DNA of 64,000 nt from Niebla homalea (taxonomy: Eukaryota; Ascomycota; Lecanoromycetes; Lecanorales; Ramalinaceae): NCBI GenBank assembly GCA_019925105.1, contig JAHGAU010000012.1:868001-932000 (forward strand), written 5' to 3'. The first letter of the stretch is position 1; the number at the start of each line of letters is the position of its first letter. The notes beneath the pieces are model-generated. The model had not been told where the DNA came from and made no database searches. It was given only the letters and a program-made list of their open reading frames with translations. Of this stretch, positions 30,981 through 41,812 are shown in pieces. Both the position numbers and the translations under genes were made by a program.

Positions 30981-33900
30981 ATGGCTCTACAGAATCAAGA
31001 TCCTCTCAGCCGCATCTTCACCGAGCTGAAGTCGAAGAATGATGATGTGAGATTGCGAGCATCGCTAGAGCTGTTCCACCATGTCAGCACCGCTGCCAAG
31101 GACCTCTCGACGGACAAATTCGCCGAGTACTATGCAAATGTCAACTACCGCATCTCCCAGCTGATCAACCAGAGCAATGACACGAGTGACAAGATTGCTG
31201 GCATACTTGCAATCGAGCAGCTGATTGGCTTTGACGGGGATGACGCTGCCCAAAAGACCACCCGCTTCTCAGGCTTCCTGCGTGTGGCCTTACGGAGCAA
31301 TGACAATGGGGTCCTCATGTTCGCCGCAAGAGCATTGGGGCATCTGGCTATACCAGGCGGGGCTTTGACCGCCGAGTTAGTCGAGGCTGAAGTCACCGCT
31401 GCTTTAGAATGGCTGCAATTGGACCGTCAGGAGAACCGACGCTTTGCGGCTGTCCTGGTACTGCGAGAGCTCGCAAAGAACTCGCCCACCCTCCTCTACT
31501 CCTTTGTGAATGAAGTACTCGAATGCATCTGGATCGCTCTTCGAGATTCAAAGGTCATGATCCGTGAGACTGCCGCAGAAGCCTGTGGCGCGTGTTTCGA
31601 GATCATTGCTGCCCGAGATCCAATGCTACGAAGGCAGCTCTTCCAGAAAATCTACGCCGACACCCTGACCAATTTCAAGACCACTAATGCTGACCAAACA
31701 CATGGTGCTTTGCTCATTATCAAGGAATTACTGAGCAAGGGAGGCATGTTCATGCGCGATCATTACAAAGAGGCTTGCGACATCTGTATTCGCATGAAAG
31801 AGCATCGAGAACCCAGGATCCGCGCCCTGGTCGTCAACTGCATCCCAATCCTGGCAGCCTACGCTCCGGACCTCTTCGCTCAGACTTTCATGCACAAGTT
31901 CATGATCTTTCTCCAAGGCCAACTCAAGAAGGACAGGGAGCGCAACGATGCGTTTGTTGCTATCGGCAAGATTGCACATGCGGTTGGTAGTGCCATAGCC
32001 CCTTATCTGGATGGCATCATCGTCTTTGTGAGGGAAGGACTGAGCGTCAAAGCTCGCAATCGCCTGGGCGTGAACGAAATTCCCGTCTTTCAATGCATCA
32101 GTATGCTCTCCGCAGCCGTTGGCATGGCCTTGACGAAATACATGGATGCACTGCTTGACCCTATGTTTGCGTGTGGCTTGAGTCAAGCGCTTACCCAGGC
32201 CTTGGTTGATATGGCTCATTACATAAAGCCTATCAAGGTTCAGATTCAGGAGAAGCTCCTCGACCTGCTCAGTCTTGTGCTCTCGGGACGCCCTTTCAGA
32301 CCCTTGGGCTGTCCTACGGACAGGCTACCGCCCATCCCGGCTTTTGCAAAGGACCTCAATCTGACTGTCTCAGAGCACAAGGACTCTGAGATTGTCCTAG
32401 CCCTCGAAACATTGGGCAGCTTTGACTTCTCGGGCCAGAATCTCAATGAATTTGTCCGAGACGTCGCCCTTCACTACACTGACAACAACAACTCCCGCAT
32501 ACGGAAGGCAGCCGCGCTTACTTGCTGCCAGCTCTACATTGGGGACCAGATCCTAAAACAGACCAGCTTCCACGCCATCAGAGTCGTTGGCGATGTAATC
32601 GCCAAGCTCTTGAACGTTGGCGTTGCCGACGTAGATCCTGTCATCCGCAAGAACGTACTGGAGGCCCTAGGTGAACCTTTCGACACTTATCTCGCAAAGC
32701 CAGAGAATATCAGAACACTGTTCCTTGCCGTCAACGACGCGAATCTAGAGGTTCGTCAAGCGGCCATAATCATCATTGGTCGCTTGACCGAGCAGAATCC
32801 AGCTCACGTCTTCCCACCGCTGAGGAAATTGCTCGTAAACCTTATCATGGGGATCCGCAACTCCAATGACCCGAAGCACGCGGAAGAAGGCGCAAAGCTG
32901 ATAGGACTTGTGATCGTCAATGCTTCCAAGCTTGTCAAGCCTTACTGCAGTTCTCTCGTTGACATCCTCGCGCCTAGAGTCAGCTCCTCTAACACTGCCG
33001 TGGCAACCGCAACTATAGTTGCTGTAGGCCAGCTGGCTACCGTTGGAGGCACAGATCTGGTCAAGTTCATCCCGCAACTCACTCCACGCATCATTGATGC
33101 CATACAAGACCATGGGTCGAATATCAAAAGGGAGGCAGCACTTCACACTCTGGGCCAGATAGCGAGTAACTGTGCATATGTCATTCAGCCATACATGGAT
33201 TACCCGCAACTACTCGACATCATGATCAACATTGTCAGGACCGAGCCTCAAGGCTCCTTGAGAAAGGAGACCATCAAGCTGCTGGGTATACTCGGTGCTC
33301 TTGATCCTTACAAATACCAACAGATCAAACAAACTTCGCCGGCATCCCGTGTACAGGAGGCCGAGAGCACAGTGTCAGACGTGAGTCTAGTCATTCACGG
33401 GATGTCTTCTTCCAGTGAAGACTACTACCCGAAAGTGGTTTTCATGACGTTGATGCATAATGTACTGCACGACACGTCGCTGGCACAGTACCATTCATCA
33501 GTCATTGAAGCGATAGTCTCCATCTTCAAGGCGTTGGGATTGAAATGCATACCATACCTTGCCGAAATTATCCCCAGCTTCATAGCTGTCATCCACGCTA
33601 CTGGTGGCAGTCGAATCGAAGCCTACTTCAATCAGCTAGCCACTCTAGTCTCCATCGTGCGCGTTCATATCAGAAACTATGTTGACGCCCTTGTCGAATT
33701 ATTGATAGAATACTGGTCTCCAAACATCTCGATCTTGAACCCCATACTTTCGCTCGTGGAGGCACTTTCCAGGGCCATGGATACTGAATTCAAGAGCCGC
33801 ATAACCAAGATCTTGCCTCTGATGCTCGATGTTTTAGAAACGGATACCTCGGTGCGAAGGCAATCCTCGGAGAGAATCATGCATACCATTCTGGTCTTTG

Positions 33901-36900
33901 GGCAGAGCGCGGAGGAGCACATGCATCTCATAATCCCCGCTCTTGTAGACTTGTTCGAGGCAACAGCGAATCCCACAAGCGTACGCAAATCTGCGATTGA
34001 AACCATTGGGAGGGTTTGTAAGCAAGTCAACATTTCCGACTTCTCATCAATGATCATTCATAGCTTCCTGGACATATTTAGCGGTAAGGAGCTGGCGCTG
34101 AAGACGACGGCAGTTGAGTGTTTGTGTGCCTACGTCACTCAGATTGGCCAGGACTATCTGCTTTACGAAAGGGTCGTCACGAAATCATTATCGGCAAATC
34201 ATATTCCTCACCACAACTATGAGTTGCTAGTCAACAGGCTGAAAAAGGGAGAGCCTCTTCCCCAAGACCTGAGCTCGGATGATCGTTACGGAGGTGCAAA
34301 TGATGAAGCCCAAGTCGCTGATGTCGGGCACAAGAAGCTGCCAGTGAACCAGGAGCACCTCCGAAATGCTTGGGCAGCAGGTCAGAAGTCGACGAGGGAA
34401 GATTGGCAAGAATGGATGCGCCGCTTTAGTGTTGAGTTGCTCAAGGAGTCCCCATCACATGCACTAAGGGCATGTGCTGGTCTTGCAAGCATCTACTTTC
34501 CCCTTGCGAGGGATCTTTTCAACTCTGCCTTTGCTTCCTGCTGGCCAGAGCTGTTTACTCAGTATCAACACGAGCTGGTGAACTCTTTTGAGATTGCTAT
34601 CACCTCTCCCCACATCCCATTGGAGATTGTGCAAGTGCTGCTCAACCTGTGTGAGTTTATGGAGCATGATGAAAAGGCTTTGCCGCTTGATATCCGCGAG
34701 CTTGGTAGATATGCTGCCAGGAACCACGCCTTCGCGAAAGCTCTCCACTACAAGGAGCTCGAATTTGAAGAGGAGAAAACGCCCACTGCTGTTGAGGCCC
34801 TCATCACAATTAATAATCACCTACAGCAATCAGATGCTGCAGTTGGTATACTTCGGAACGCTCAGAAATATCGCGATTTTGAGGTCAAAGAAACCTGGTA
34901 TGAGAGGCTCCAACGCTGGGATGAAGCTCTTGCAGCGTATGATCGTCGGGAAAAGGTCGAGCCTGCTACCTTCGAGGTGACTATGGGCAAGATGAGATGT
35001 CTTCACGCACTCGGGGAGTGGGACGCGCTCTCGAGTCTTGTGTCACAGAAATGGAGCCTGGCAACCATTGACCATAAGCGCGTACTTGCTCCTCTGGCAG
35101 TCGCTGCTTCTTGGGGACTTGGCCAGTGGGATTCTATGGACAATTATCTTGACGGGATGAAGGCCCAAGTACCCGACAAATCCTTCTTCAGCGCAATCCT
35201 GAACATTCAAAATTACGAACATGAAATAGCAGCGGAGCACATCGCGCGTGCTCGTGAGGGTCTTGATGCGGAATTGAGTGCCTTACTGGGCGAGTCGTAC
35301 AATCGTGCTTACAGTGTGCTTGTGCGGATTCAAATGCTTGCTGAGTTGGAGGAGATTATGGTGTACGACAAGGCCGGCTTCAGGAACCCAGCAAAACGAG
35401 AGACATTGCGGCTCACCTGGACCAAAAGGTTGAAGGGCTGTCAGAAGGACGTGGAAGTATGGCAGAGGATGTTGAAGGTTCGATCGCTCGTCATGAGCCC
35501 AATCGAAGATATTGAGGCGTGGATCAAGTTTGCCAATCTTTGCCGCAAGTCCGGTCGAATTGGACTTGCGGAGAAGACATTACGCCAGCTCAAGACTACA
35601 GGTCGAATAGGTGGCTCAATGGGGCTTTCGTTTGAGAGTGGAGGCCTGTTGCCAGCGAACGGGCCTTTCGACGCAGCCGAGACGGAGTATGCCTGTATCA
35701 AATATGCTTGGTCTGTTGGCAATCACCAGAGCTCATTGCGTTCCTTGCGAAATCTCACCGCCGAGCTCTCTGGCAACTTGGATGCATACGAAAGTGCCCA
35801 CGCTCAAGCTCGAATGCACGGTGTCAGCGGCTCTACGAGCTCCGCCTCACCCGTGCGCGGGTCCAGTGGACGTCAGGTTCATGATACAGCAGGCGCCAAA
35901 GCTCTTGGCGCCAAAGCTCTTCTCGCCAAATGCTACGTAAAGCAGGGCGACTGGCTTTCGGCACTTCGACAGGGCGACTGGCATTCAGACCACGTGCACA
36001 CCATCATCAATGCGTATATTGAGGCAACGGAATATAACAGGGATTGGTACAAAGCCTGGCATTCCTTGGCCCTGGCTAATTTTGAAGTTGTCAACGCTCG
36101 AGCGACAAAAGCCAAGGCAGAGAGTGTTCCCTTCCCTGTCAAACTGATTACTGAATACGTGGTGCCTGCAATCAGGGGATTCTTCCGATCTATAGCTTTG
36201 ACAGAAGCGAGCTCGCTGCAGGATGCTCTTCGCCTGTTGACCCTCTGGTTCAGTTACGGTCAACACCATGAAGTCAACGCCACTGTTCTTGAGGGTTTCA
36301 ATGATGTCAGCATTGACATATGGCTTGAAGTCATACCACAATTGATTGCACGAATCAACCAGCAGAATCCAAGAATTAGATCATCCGTCCATCGATTGCT
36401 CGCTGAAGTGGGCAAAGCCCATCCTCAGGCTCTGGTCTATCCCCTGACGGTGACAATAAACTCCAATGTCACCCGCAGATCCCAGTCGGGCACGCAGCTG
36501 ATGGAGAAGCTTAGAGAGCACAGTCTTAATTTGGTCGAACAGGCAGACATTGTTTCTCGTGAACTCATTCGAGTCGCCGTGTCGTGGCACGAACTTTGGC
36601 ACGAAGGTCTGGAGGAAGCCTCCAGGGCTTACTTTGGGGACGATGACATTGACGCCATGTTTGCCACATTGGAGCCTCTTCACGCTATGCTGGCAAAACA
36701 ACCAGAGACCCTTCGGGAGACGTCATTCATCTCTACGTTTGGTCGGGACCTTGAGCAGGCTCAGCATTACTGTGAAGTGTATAAAACCACTCGCGAGAAG
36801 GGCGACCTCAATTCCGCTTGGGACATCTATTATATGGTCTTCCGCCGCATTCAAAAGCAGCTCCCCCATATGACCACGGTCGACCTGCAATATGTTTCAT

Positions 36901-38243
36901 CCAAGCTTCACCGTGCCAAAGATCTGGACCTGGCTGTTCCGGGGACGTATCACAGTGGCAAGCCAATCGTGCGCATCAGCGGTTTCAAGTCTACCTTGAC
37001 CGTCATTCCTTCGAAGCAGCGACCGCGAAGAATGATGATATACGGAAGTGATGGCAAAGGCTACGAATTCTGCCTGAAAGGTCACGAGGATATTCGGCAG
37101 GACGAGCGGGTGATGCAACTGTTTGGCCTTGTCAACACCCTGCTATCTCATGATAGTGAGTCTTTCAAGCGTCATCTCAACATTCAACCATACCCTGCAA
37201 TTCCCCTATCGCAGCAGTCTGGTCTGTTGGGGTGGGTACCCAACAGTGAGACTATGCACAACCTCATCAAGGACTACCGAGAAAATCGAAAGATTTTACT
37301 GAACATCGAGCATCGGATAATGTTGCAAATGGCACCCGACTTCGACAACCTCACCCTGATGCAGAAGGTGGAGGTTTTCAGCTATGCAATGGACAATACC
37401 ACAGGCAAAGACCTGTCCCGGGTGCTTTGGTTGAAATCTAAATCCTCTGAATCGTGGCTCGAGCGGCGGACAACCTACACCCGCTCCCTCGCCACAATGT
37501 CAATGGTTGGCTACATCCTCGGCCTCGGCGACCGCCACCCGTCCAACCTACTCATCGACAAGTATACTGGGCAGGTCGTCCACATCGACTTTGGCGACTG
37601 CTTCGAAGTCGCCATGCATCGCGAGAAGTACCCGGAGCGGGTCCCCTTCCGCTTGACGCGCATGTTGACATTGGCTATGGAGGTGAGCAACATCGACGGT
37701 TCGTATAAGATCAGCTGCGAGGCCGTCATGCGGGTGATTCGAGAGAACAAGGAGTCACTCATGGCTGTGCTGGAGGCCTTCATCCATGATCCCTTGCTCA
37801 ACTGGCGATTGGGAAGGCAGGAACCCGCGCCGGAACCCTCGTTCCACAGTGAGCGGAGGGCCAGCATCTCGGCCACCCACCCGAACAATGTTGCCGAGCC
37901 TGAGAGGGACGCGCAGGCCCAATTAGTGCAGGCTCAATTCGCGGTGGGACGACCTAGCAGTGGAGGTGGGCCAGGAGGCAAGAATTATCGACGCATGTCA
38001 GCGCTGCAGAGCAATGCCCTCGAAGCGCAGGAGGGAACGGGTCCCAAGGATGAAAAGGCATTTGAGAGTCAGAACGCACGCGCTGTACAAGTCCTTGATC
38101 GCGTGAGAGACAAGCTGACGGGCAGGGATTTCAGGGGCAAGGAGGAGCTGGGGGTGGAAAGGCAGGTGGGCAAGCTAATTGGGCAGGCGACGAACGTGGA
38201 GAATCTATGCCAGCATTATATCGGGTGGTGCAGCTTCTGGTAG
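30981..38243 (+). CDS. TOR: Target of rapamycin (TOR) kinase
   Basis: One uninterrupted frame of 2420 aa, normal for fungal TOR. HEAT repeats fill about residues 1-1100 (start MALQNQDPLSRIFTELKSKN) and the FAT domain covers about 1250-1800. The FRB domain is at about 1861-1960 (ELIRVAVSWHELWHEGLEEAS, AYFGDDD). It keeps the Ser in EEASRAYFG whose mutation gives rapamycin resistance elsewhere, so FKBP-rapamycin binding is expected. The kinase domain follows at about 2000-2270, with GLGDRHPSNLL near residue 2181 and HIDFGDCFE near 2200. A variable ~100-aa insert (SERRASISATHPNN and on) precedes the FATC, VEN-LCQHYIGWCSFW, at the extreme C-terminus. It is the catalytic core of TORC1/TORC2 controlling growth with nutrients. 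It is the only TOR in this window. Confidence 0.98.
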   Translation: MALQNQDPLSRIFTELKSKNDDVRLRASLELFHHVSTAAKDLSTDKFAEYYANVNYRISQLINQSNDTSDKIAGILAIEQLIGFDGDDAAQKTTRFSGFLRVALRSNDNGVLMFAARALGHLAIPGGALTAELVEAEVTAALEWLQLDRQENRRFAAVLVLRELAKNSPTLLYSFVNEVLECIWIALRDSKVMIRETAAEACGACFEIIAARDPMLRRQLFQKIYADTLTNFKTTNADQTHGALLIIKELLSKGGMFMRDHYKEACDICIRMKEHREPRIRALVVNCIPILAAYAPDLFAQTFMHKFMIFLQGQLKKDRERNDAFVAIGKIAHAVGSAIAPYLDGIIVFVREGLSVKARNRLGVNEIPVFQCISMLSAAVGMALTKYMDALLDPMFACGLSQALTQALVDMAHYIKPIKVQIQEKLLDLLSLVLSGRPFRPLGCPTDRLPPIPAFAKDLNLTVSEHKDSEIVLALETLGSFDFSGQNLNEFVRDVALHYTDNNNSRIRKAAALTCCQLYIGDQILKQTSFHAIRVVGDVIAKLLNVGVADVDPVIRKNVLEALGEPFDTYLAKPENIRTLFLAVNDANLEVRQAAIIIIGRLTEQNPAHVFPPLRKLLVNLIMGIRNSNDPKHAEEGAKLIGLVIVNASKLVKPYCSSLVDILAPRVSSSNTAVATATIVAVGQLATVGGTDLVKFIPQLTPRIIDAIQDHGSNIKREAALHTLGQIASNCAYVIQPYMDYPQLLDIMINIVRTEPQGSLRKETIKLLGILGALDPYKYQQIKQTSPASRVQEAESTVSDVSLVIHGMSSSSEDYYPKVVFMTLMHNVLHDTSLAQYHSSVIEAIVSIFKALGLKCIPYLAEIIPSFIAVIHATGGSRIEAYFNQLATLVSIVRVHIRNYVDALVELLIEYWSPNISILNPILSLVEALSRAMDTEFKSRITKILPLMLDVLETDTSVRRQSSERIMHTILVFGQSAEEHMHLIIPALVDLFEATANPTSVRKSAIETIGRVCKQVNISDFSSMIIHSFLDIFSGKELALKTTAVECLCAYVTQIGQDYLLYERVVTKSLSANHIPHHNYELLVNRLKKGEPLPQDLSSDDRYGGANDEAQVADVGHKKLPVNQEHLRNAWAAGQKSTREDWQEWMRRFSVELLKESPSHALRACAGLASIYFPLARDLFNSAFASCWPELFTQYQHELVNSFEIAITSPHIPLEIVQVLLNLCEFMEHDEKALPLDIRELGRYAARNHAFAKALHYKELEFEEEKTPTAVEALITINNHLQQSDAAVGILRNAQKYRDFEVKETWYERLQRWDEALAAYDRREKVEPATFEVTMGKMRCLHALGEWDALSSLVSQKWSLATIDHKRVLAPLAVAASWGLGQWDSMDNYLDGMKAQVPDKSFFSAILNIQNYEHEIAAEHIARAREGLDAELSALLGESYNRAYSVLVRIQMLAELEEIMVYDKAGFRNPAKRETLRLTWTKRLKGCQKDVEVWQRMLKVRSLVMSPIEDIEAWIKFANLCRKSGRIGLAEKTLRQLKTTGRIGGSMGLSFESGGLLPANGPFDAAETEYACIKYAWSVGNHQSSLRSLRNLTAELSGNLDAYESAHAQARMHGVSGSTSSASPVRGSSGRQVHDTAGAKALGAKALLAKCYVKQGDWLSALRQGDWHSDHVHTIINAYIEATEYNRDWYKAWHSLALANFEVVNARATKAKAESVPFPVKLITEYVVPAIRGFFRSIALTEASSLQDALRLLTLWFSYGQHHEVNATVLEGFNDVSIDIWLEVIPQLIARINQQNPRIRSSVHRLLAEVGKAHPQALVYPLTVTINSNVTRRSQSGTQLMEKLREHSLNLVEQADIVSRELIRVAVSWHELWHEGLEEASRAYFGDDDIDAMFATLEPLHAMLAKQPETLRETSFISTFGRDLEQAQHYCEVYKTTREKGDLNSAWDIYYMVFRRIQKQLPHMTTVDLQYVSSKLHRAKDLDLAVPGTYHSGKPIVRISGFKSTLTVIPSKQRPRRMMIYGSDGKGYEFCLKGHEDIRQDERVMQLFGLVNTLLSHDSESFKRHLNIQPYPAIPLSQQSGLLGWVPNSETMHNLIKDYRENRKILLNIEHRIMLQMAPDFDNLTLMQKVEVFSYAMDNTTGKDLSRVLWLKSKSSESWLERRTTYTRSLATMSMVGYILGLGDRHPSNLLIDKYTGQVVHIDFGDCFEVAMHREKYPERVPFRLTRMLTLAMEVSNIDGSYKISCEAVMRVIRENKESLMAVLEAFIHDPLLNWRLGRQEPAPEPSFHSERRASISATHPNNVAEPERDAQAQLVQAQFAVGRPSSGGGPGGKNYRRMSALQSNALEAQEGTGPKDEKAFESQNARAVQVLDRVRDKLTGRDFRGKEELGVERQVGKLIGQATNVENLCQHYIGWCSFW

Positions 38244-38597
38244 ACCATGCATATTACGGGGGGGGGGAGAACAGGCACGAGACATTTCGGGATTTGCGAT
38301 CATGATACCTGGGCTTTTGTACGATACGGCGATCGGGTACCTAGGCTGGCAGGTACGTTGAGGATGTCATTAGCTATCTGGGGGTTCGTGCTATCGCTGC
38401 AGGAATTGCGCCGCAGCCCAAAGGCGGCTGTCGATTGGCTGCTGCACATCCATTTGCATATGTGTGTACGAGAACGCAACTAGTTTCGCCTACGAGCCGT
38501 CTCATCATGCAACCCCAGAGCGATGTTACAGTGTTCAATTGCCATAAGAATGCCTTTGGAATCTCGATCAATGTCGTCTTAGATCGACCTCCCCTTC
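38244..38597. other. TOR 3' region / promoter of the next gene
   Basis: A 354-bp spacer beginning with a run of ten G at 38258-38267. No gene is seen. Confidence 0.45.
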
Positions 38598-39529
38598 ATG
38601 ATGATGTTCCGTTTCCACCCTTATAGCTGGCTACCATTGCTGCTCTTCAGTCTCTTCGCCACAGTTGATCGCGTCTTGTCCTTGGGATGCTATTACGCCT
38701 ACAATAGCACAATACTCTCATCGCCGGACTACGTTGATCCCTGTGGAGCTGTCAACTCGACCAACGCTCCTTTCCTCAATTGCTGTGCGCTACAGGCCAA
38801 CAACATCTGCCTCTCGAACTCCATCTGCTATGATCCGAATCCGGTTGGTGGCAGTTACTACCTGAGCCCATGCACCGACAAATCCTACAGCGCACCAGAA
38901 TGTCCGCAATACTGCAGTGAGTCGAAGCGATTTTTTCCCCCTCTTCCATCCAGGCAACCCAAACGACCCTGACCTGACCTGACCTGACCTGACCTGACCT
39001 GACCTGACCCTCCGTCAACCCCGTCAAAGGCAATCGCGTCGACAAGAATCAACTGGACGTCACCTACGACAGCGGCAGTCGTATCTGGCGATGTTGCAGC
39101 ACCAGCGACGACGGCTCCTCGGCCGACTGTTCCCATCCGACCGATGAGAGCTTTGCCGCCCCTGCACCTGGTGATCTTTCCACCGTTTATCCAGCCGCAT
39201 CCGCATCCGCCTCCTCCAGCTCAACCCTTTCGGCGTCGGCGGCGTCGCTGTCACGGTCGGCTGTCCCTTCATCGGCATCTCCAACTGGGCCCGACTTTTC
39301 CTCCCTCAACTTGAACACATCCGTGCCGAACTCACAGTCATCCGCATCACAGCCAATAAGCAGCGGCAACCACAGCGGTCTCGACGCAGGCGATATCATA
39401 GCCCTGTGCGTCGGCATACCGGCAACAATTGGTACGATAGTCGGAGCATACTTTGGGTATGCAACGTGGCAAAGGAAAGCGAAGAGGAGCCGGCATGGCG
39501 CCAATGGTGCTCAGGGTAGAAGGCCTTGA
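38598..39529 (+). CDS. Secreted/single-pass membrane Cys-rich protein, Ser-rich stalk
   Basis: Exons are 38598-38916 and 39030-39529, giving 272 aa. The 113-bp intron is GTGAGT…TCAAAG and contains eight tandem CTGAC units. A signal peptide (residues about 1-30, WLPLLLFSLFATVDRVLSLG) precedes a Cys-rich ectodomain (GCYYAYNSTI, DPCGAVNST, NCCALQANNICLSNSICYDP, CPQYCSNRVDKNQ, WRCCSTSDDG). A Ser/Ala-rich stalk and one TM helix follow at about 235-255 (DIIALCVGIPATIGTIVGAYFG), then a basic cytosolic tail (WQRKAKRSRHG). This layout is common among Pezizomycotina surface proteins of unknown role, and a WSC-like sensor function is only a possibility. N-glycosylation sites occur at NST near residues 38 and 55. 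Confidence 0.8.
38969..39008 (+). repeat. Eight tandem CTGAC units inside an intron
   Basis: The 5-bp unit CTGAC is repeated exactly eight times. It equals the fungal branch-site consensus CTRAC. The last unit's A lies about 21 nt from the 3' splice site of the host intron (38917-39029), a normal branch-to-acceptor distance. Confidence 0.9.
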
Positions 39530-40023
39530 GAAAGAAAGCACGACTGATGTACAAGGAGAGGAACCTTGCATCTGTGTACACGAACGTTTCATCACGCTTT
39601 ACCAGCACAATTGTGAACGAAGTGATTTGACCATGTTGCACTCTACCTTCGCAAGCCTTTTTGCTCTGCACTACCGGCCAATGAGAACCTTCTTCATACC
39701 CGGAACTTACTCTACCATCAGACGCCAGCGAAACACAATTACCATTCTCGTCAGCATCCCAAGGTCTAAACGCCGTATTCTAAACGCCCGAATGTCTGCA
39801 GAAGCTCGGTAGACCGTGTGCATCGTCAGACCCCAACGCCTTGCTAAAAAGCAAATTCTCGATGTTTTCCCGCAAAATGACATATAAGTCAAGCAGCCGG
39901 GTGTTTGGTGTCAGTCCAAATACTGCGTACTCTGTCGAACTTCTCGAGCCAACTCCTGCTTCATGACCGGGATTGATGAGATTGCCTTCAGATCCTCACC
40001 GTGGGAGTGATTTGAGGAGTTGC
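39530..40023. other. Convergent intergenic region, no gene seen
   Basis: About 490 bp between opposing stop codons. Short frames on both strands have no recognisable features. Confidence 0.45.
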
Positions 40024-41812
40024 TCAGACCTCCTCAGGTTCCGTGACATGGATGTGGACAACGTCATCAGGTTCCTCGCACAGCGCGGGCCTGATGAAGC
40101 TGGCCATTGGGCGTATGGTCGCGGTCTTGTTCTTGGTCCTCTTGATGGTCAGAATTTGTAAGGCTCCAACAATCGCGACCAGCGCACTACCCCACCAGGC
40201 GAGCCCGGTAAAGTCGATGTGAGCACCGACGCTGTACAGGTACCCCGCAAGAGGGGGAGCAAGAGTACGACAAGCTGCGCCTGCCGATGCAGCCAGCCCA
40301 TTCACCTTCCCAAGTACAGTCGGCGATGCCGTCGCTTCCTTCAACATTATTAGAAGTACCGGGTAAGCCAGAATGCTGGTGAAGTTCCGGAGGGCGAGGC
40401 AGGCGTAAATGGCGGGGTAGAGGATGTTCTCGCCCACAAAGTAAAGAAAAGGCACTAGGAGATAGGCCAGGGGATGGAGAATCGTCACAATGACGAAGGT
40501 TTTCCAGACACCAAGGTAAGATGTGAACAGAGGGAAGATGATGGCCTGAATGAAGAGGGCGATAACGCCGTTGACCGACATGATCAGGCCAACAGACTGC
40601 GTTGATATACCCAGGCCACCTGGGATGGCAAAAGCAGAACTTTCGTCGGTGTGAATGTGGTCATCCTGGAAGAAAATGGGAAGTAGATGATCAAACGTCA
40701 TTGAGTGGTAAGTGAACAGGCCTAGAGAGACGACGATCATGATGACCTTGTGAGTGAAGACTTTGGGTTTTTCGAAATCGCTCGAGGAGACAGACGGAGG
40801 CCGCGAAGAGCCATCAGCCATGAGCATCCATTGCTTCTCTTCCGTAATATCCACAGTATTGAAGGTACCATAGCTGTCGGTACGGAGGTCAACGCTAGCA
40901 TCAGCCGTTGCACCCGATGTTACTATCAGAGGTGTTTCGGCGTTGGTGTGGTCGAGATCCTCCTGTGTACTCCAAGCCTGCATATCGGGATGAGTCTCCA
41001 TCAGAAAGAGATAGCCGAGGATGATGCTGATAAGGAGAAGGGCGGCGCATAGGAGGTTTGGCAGGAGGTAAGGAAACTTGGCGAAAATGCCAGAGGGAGA
41101 AAAGACGGACGGCATGGAGGTGGCAGGATGGGCGAGGGTACCACCAATTGCGGGTCCAATGATTGTCCCGATCGACCAAACAAAGGGCATTACCGCATAT
41201 GCTTTCGCTGTGATGGCTGTCAGTACTGGGTAGTGAGAGGCTTGAAAAGGCACTCACGCTCGTGTTTCGGGTTCTTCACCAATTCGCCCACCATTGTTTG
41301 TATGACTCCAATGTTGCCATCTAATACCAAGTCAGCCATGATGACTCGATAGCTAGAACCGATCTGTACATACTGAGCAGGCCACCCAAGGCTCTTCCGG
41401 CCAATGCGAGCCAGAAGTTGGCGGAGAAGCCGACAACGAGTAGTGATAGCAAGGTGCCGAAGCAACCGATGAGCAAGACTGGTTTGCGGCCGATTCTGTC
41501 GGAAAGACCTCCCCAGAAGAAGCCGGTAAAGGATTCGGCGAGTGCGAAAGCGGAGATGAAAATACCGGCATAGAAGGAAGCTTCATCTTTCGTTCCAACT
41601 TGGAATTCGCGCACCATGGGGAATGCGTAAGGAAAGCAGCTTGCTAAGGCAATAGGCTCGGCAACGCGACATATTGCTATTACAAGATCGAGTCAGAGAT
41701 CAAGTGGATCCTTGAATGCTGTAAGGAGTAAAAACATACCTAACAAGAAAAGCTGGAGAGTGGGAAAGCTGTCCGGATTGGATGGTTTTCTTGAAGCAAG
41801 TGTCAATGTCAT
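40024..41812 (-). CDS. MFS transporter, ZIFL/YCR023C-like
   Basis: Minus-strand exons are 41812-41740, 41676-41374, 41320-41258 and 41207-40024, giving 540 aa. Introns are 63, 53 and 50 bp (all GTATGT or GTGAGT donors). The start is MTLTLASRKPSNPDSF, directly before TM1 (PTLQLFLLAICRVAEPIAL). Motif A of the superfamily is present as GGLSDRIGRKPVLL between TM2 and TM3. GRALGGLL-NGNIGVIQTMVGEL and AYAVMPFVWSIGTIIGPAIGG are typical of the zinc-induced-facilitator-like fungal group. A long hydrophilic central loop (about residues 260-330) separates the two six-helix halves. The substrate is unknown and could be drugs, metals or organic acids. A Met upstream of 41812 was not found in frame. Confidence 0.87.
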
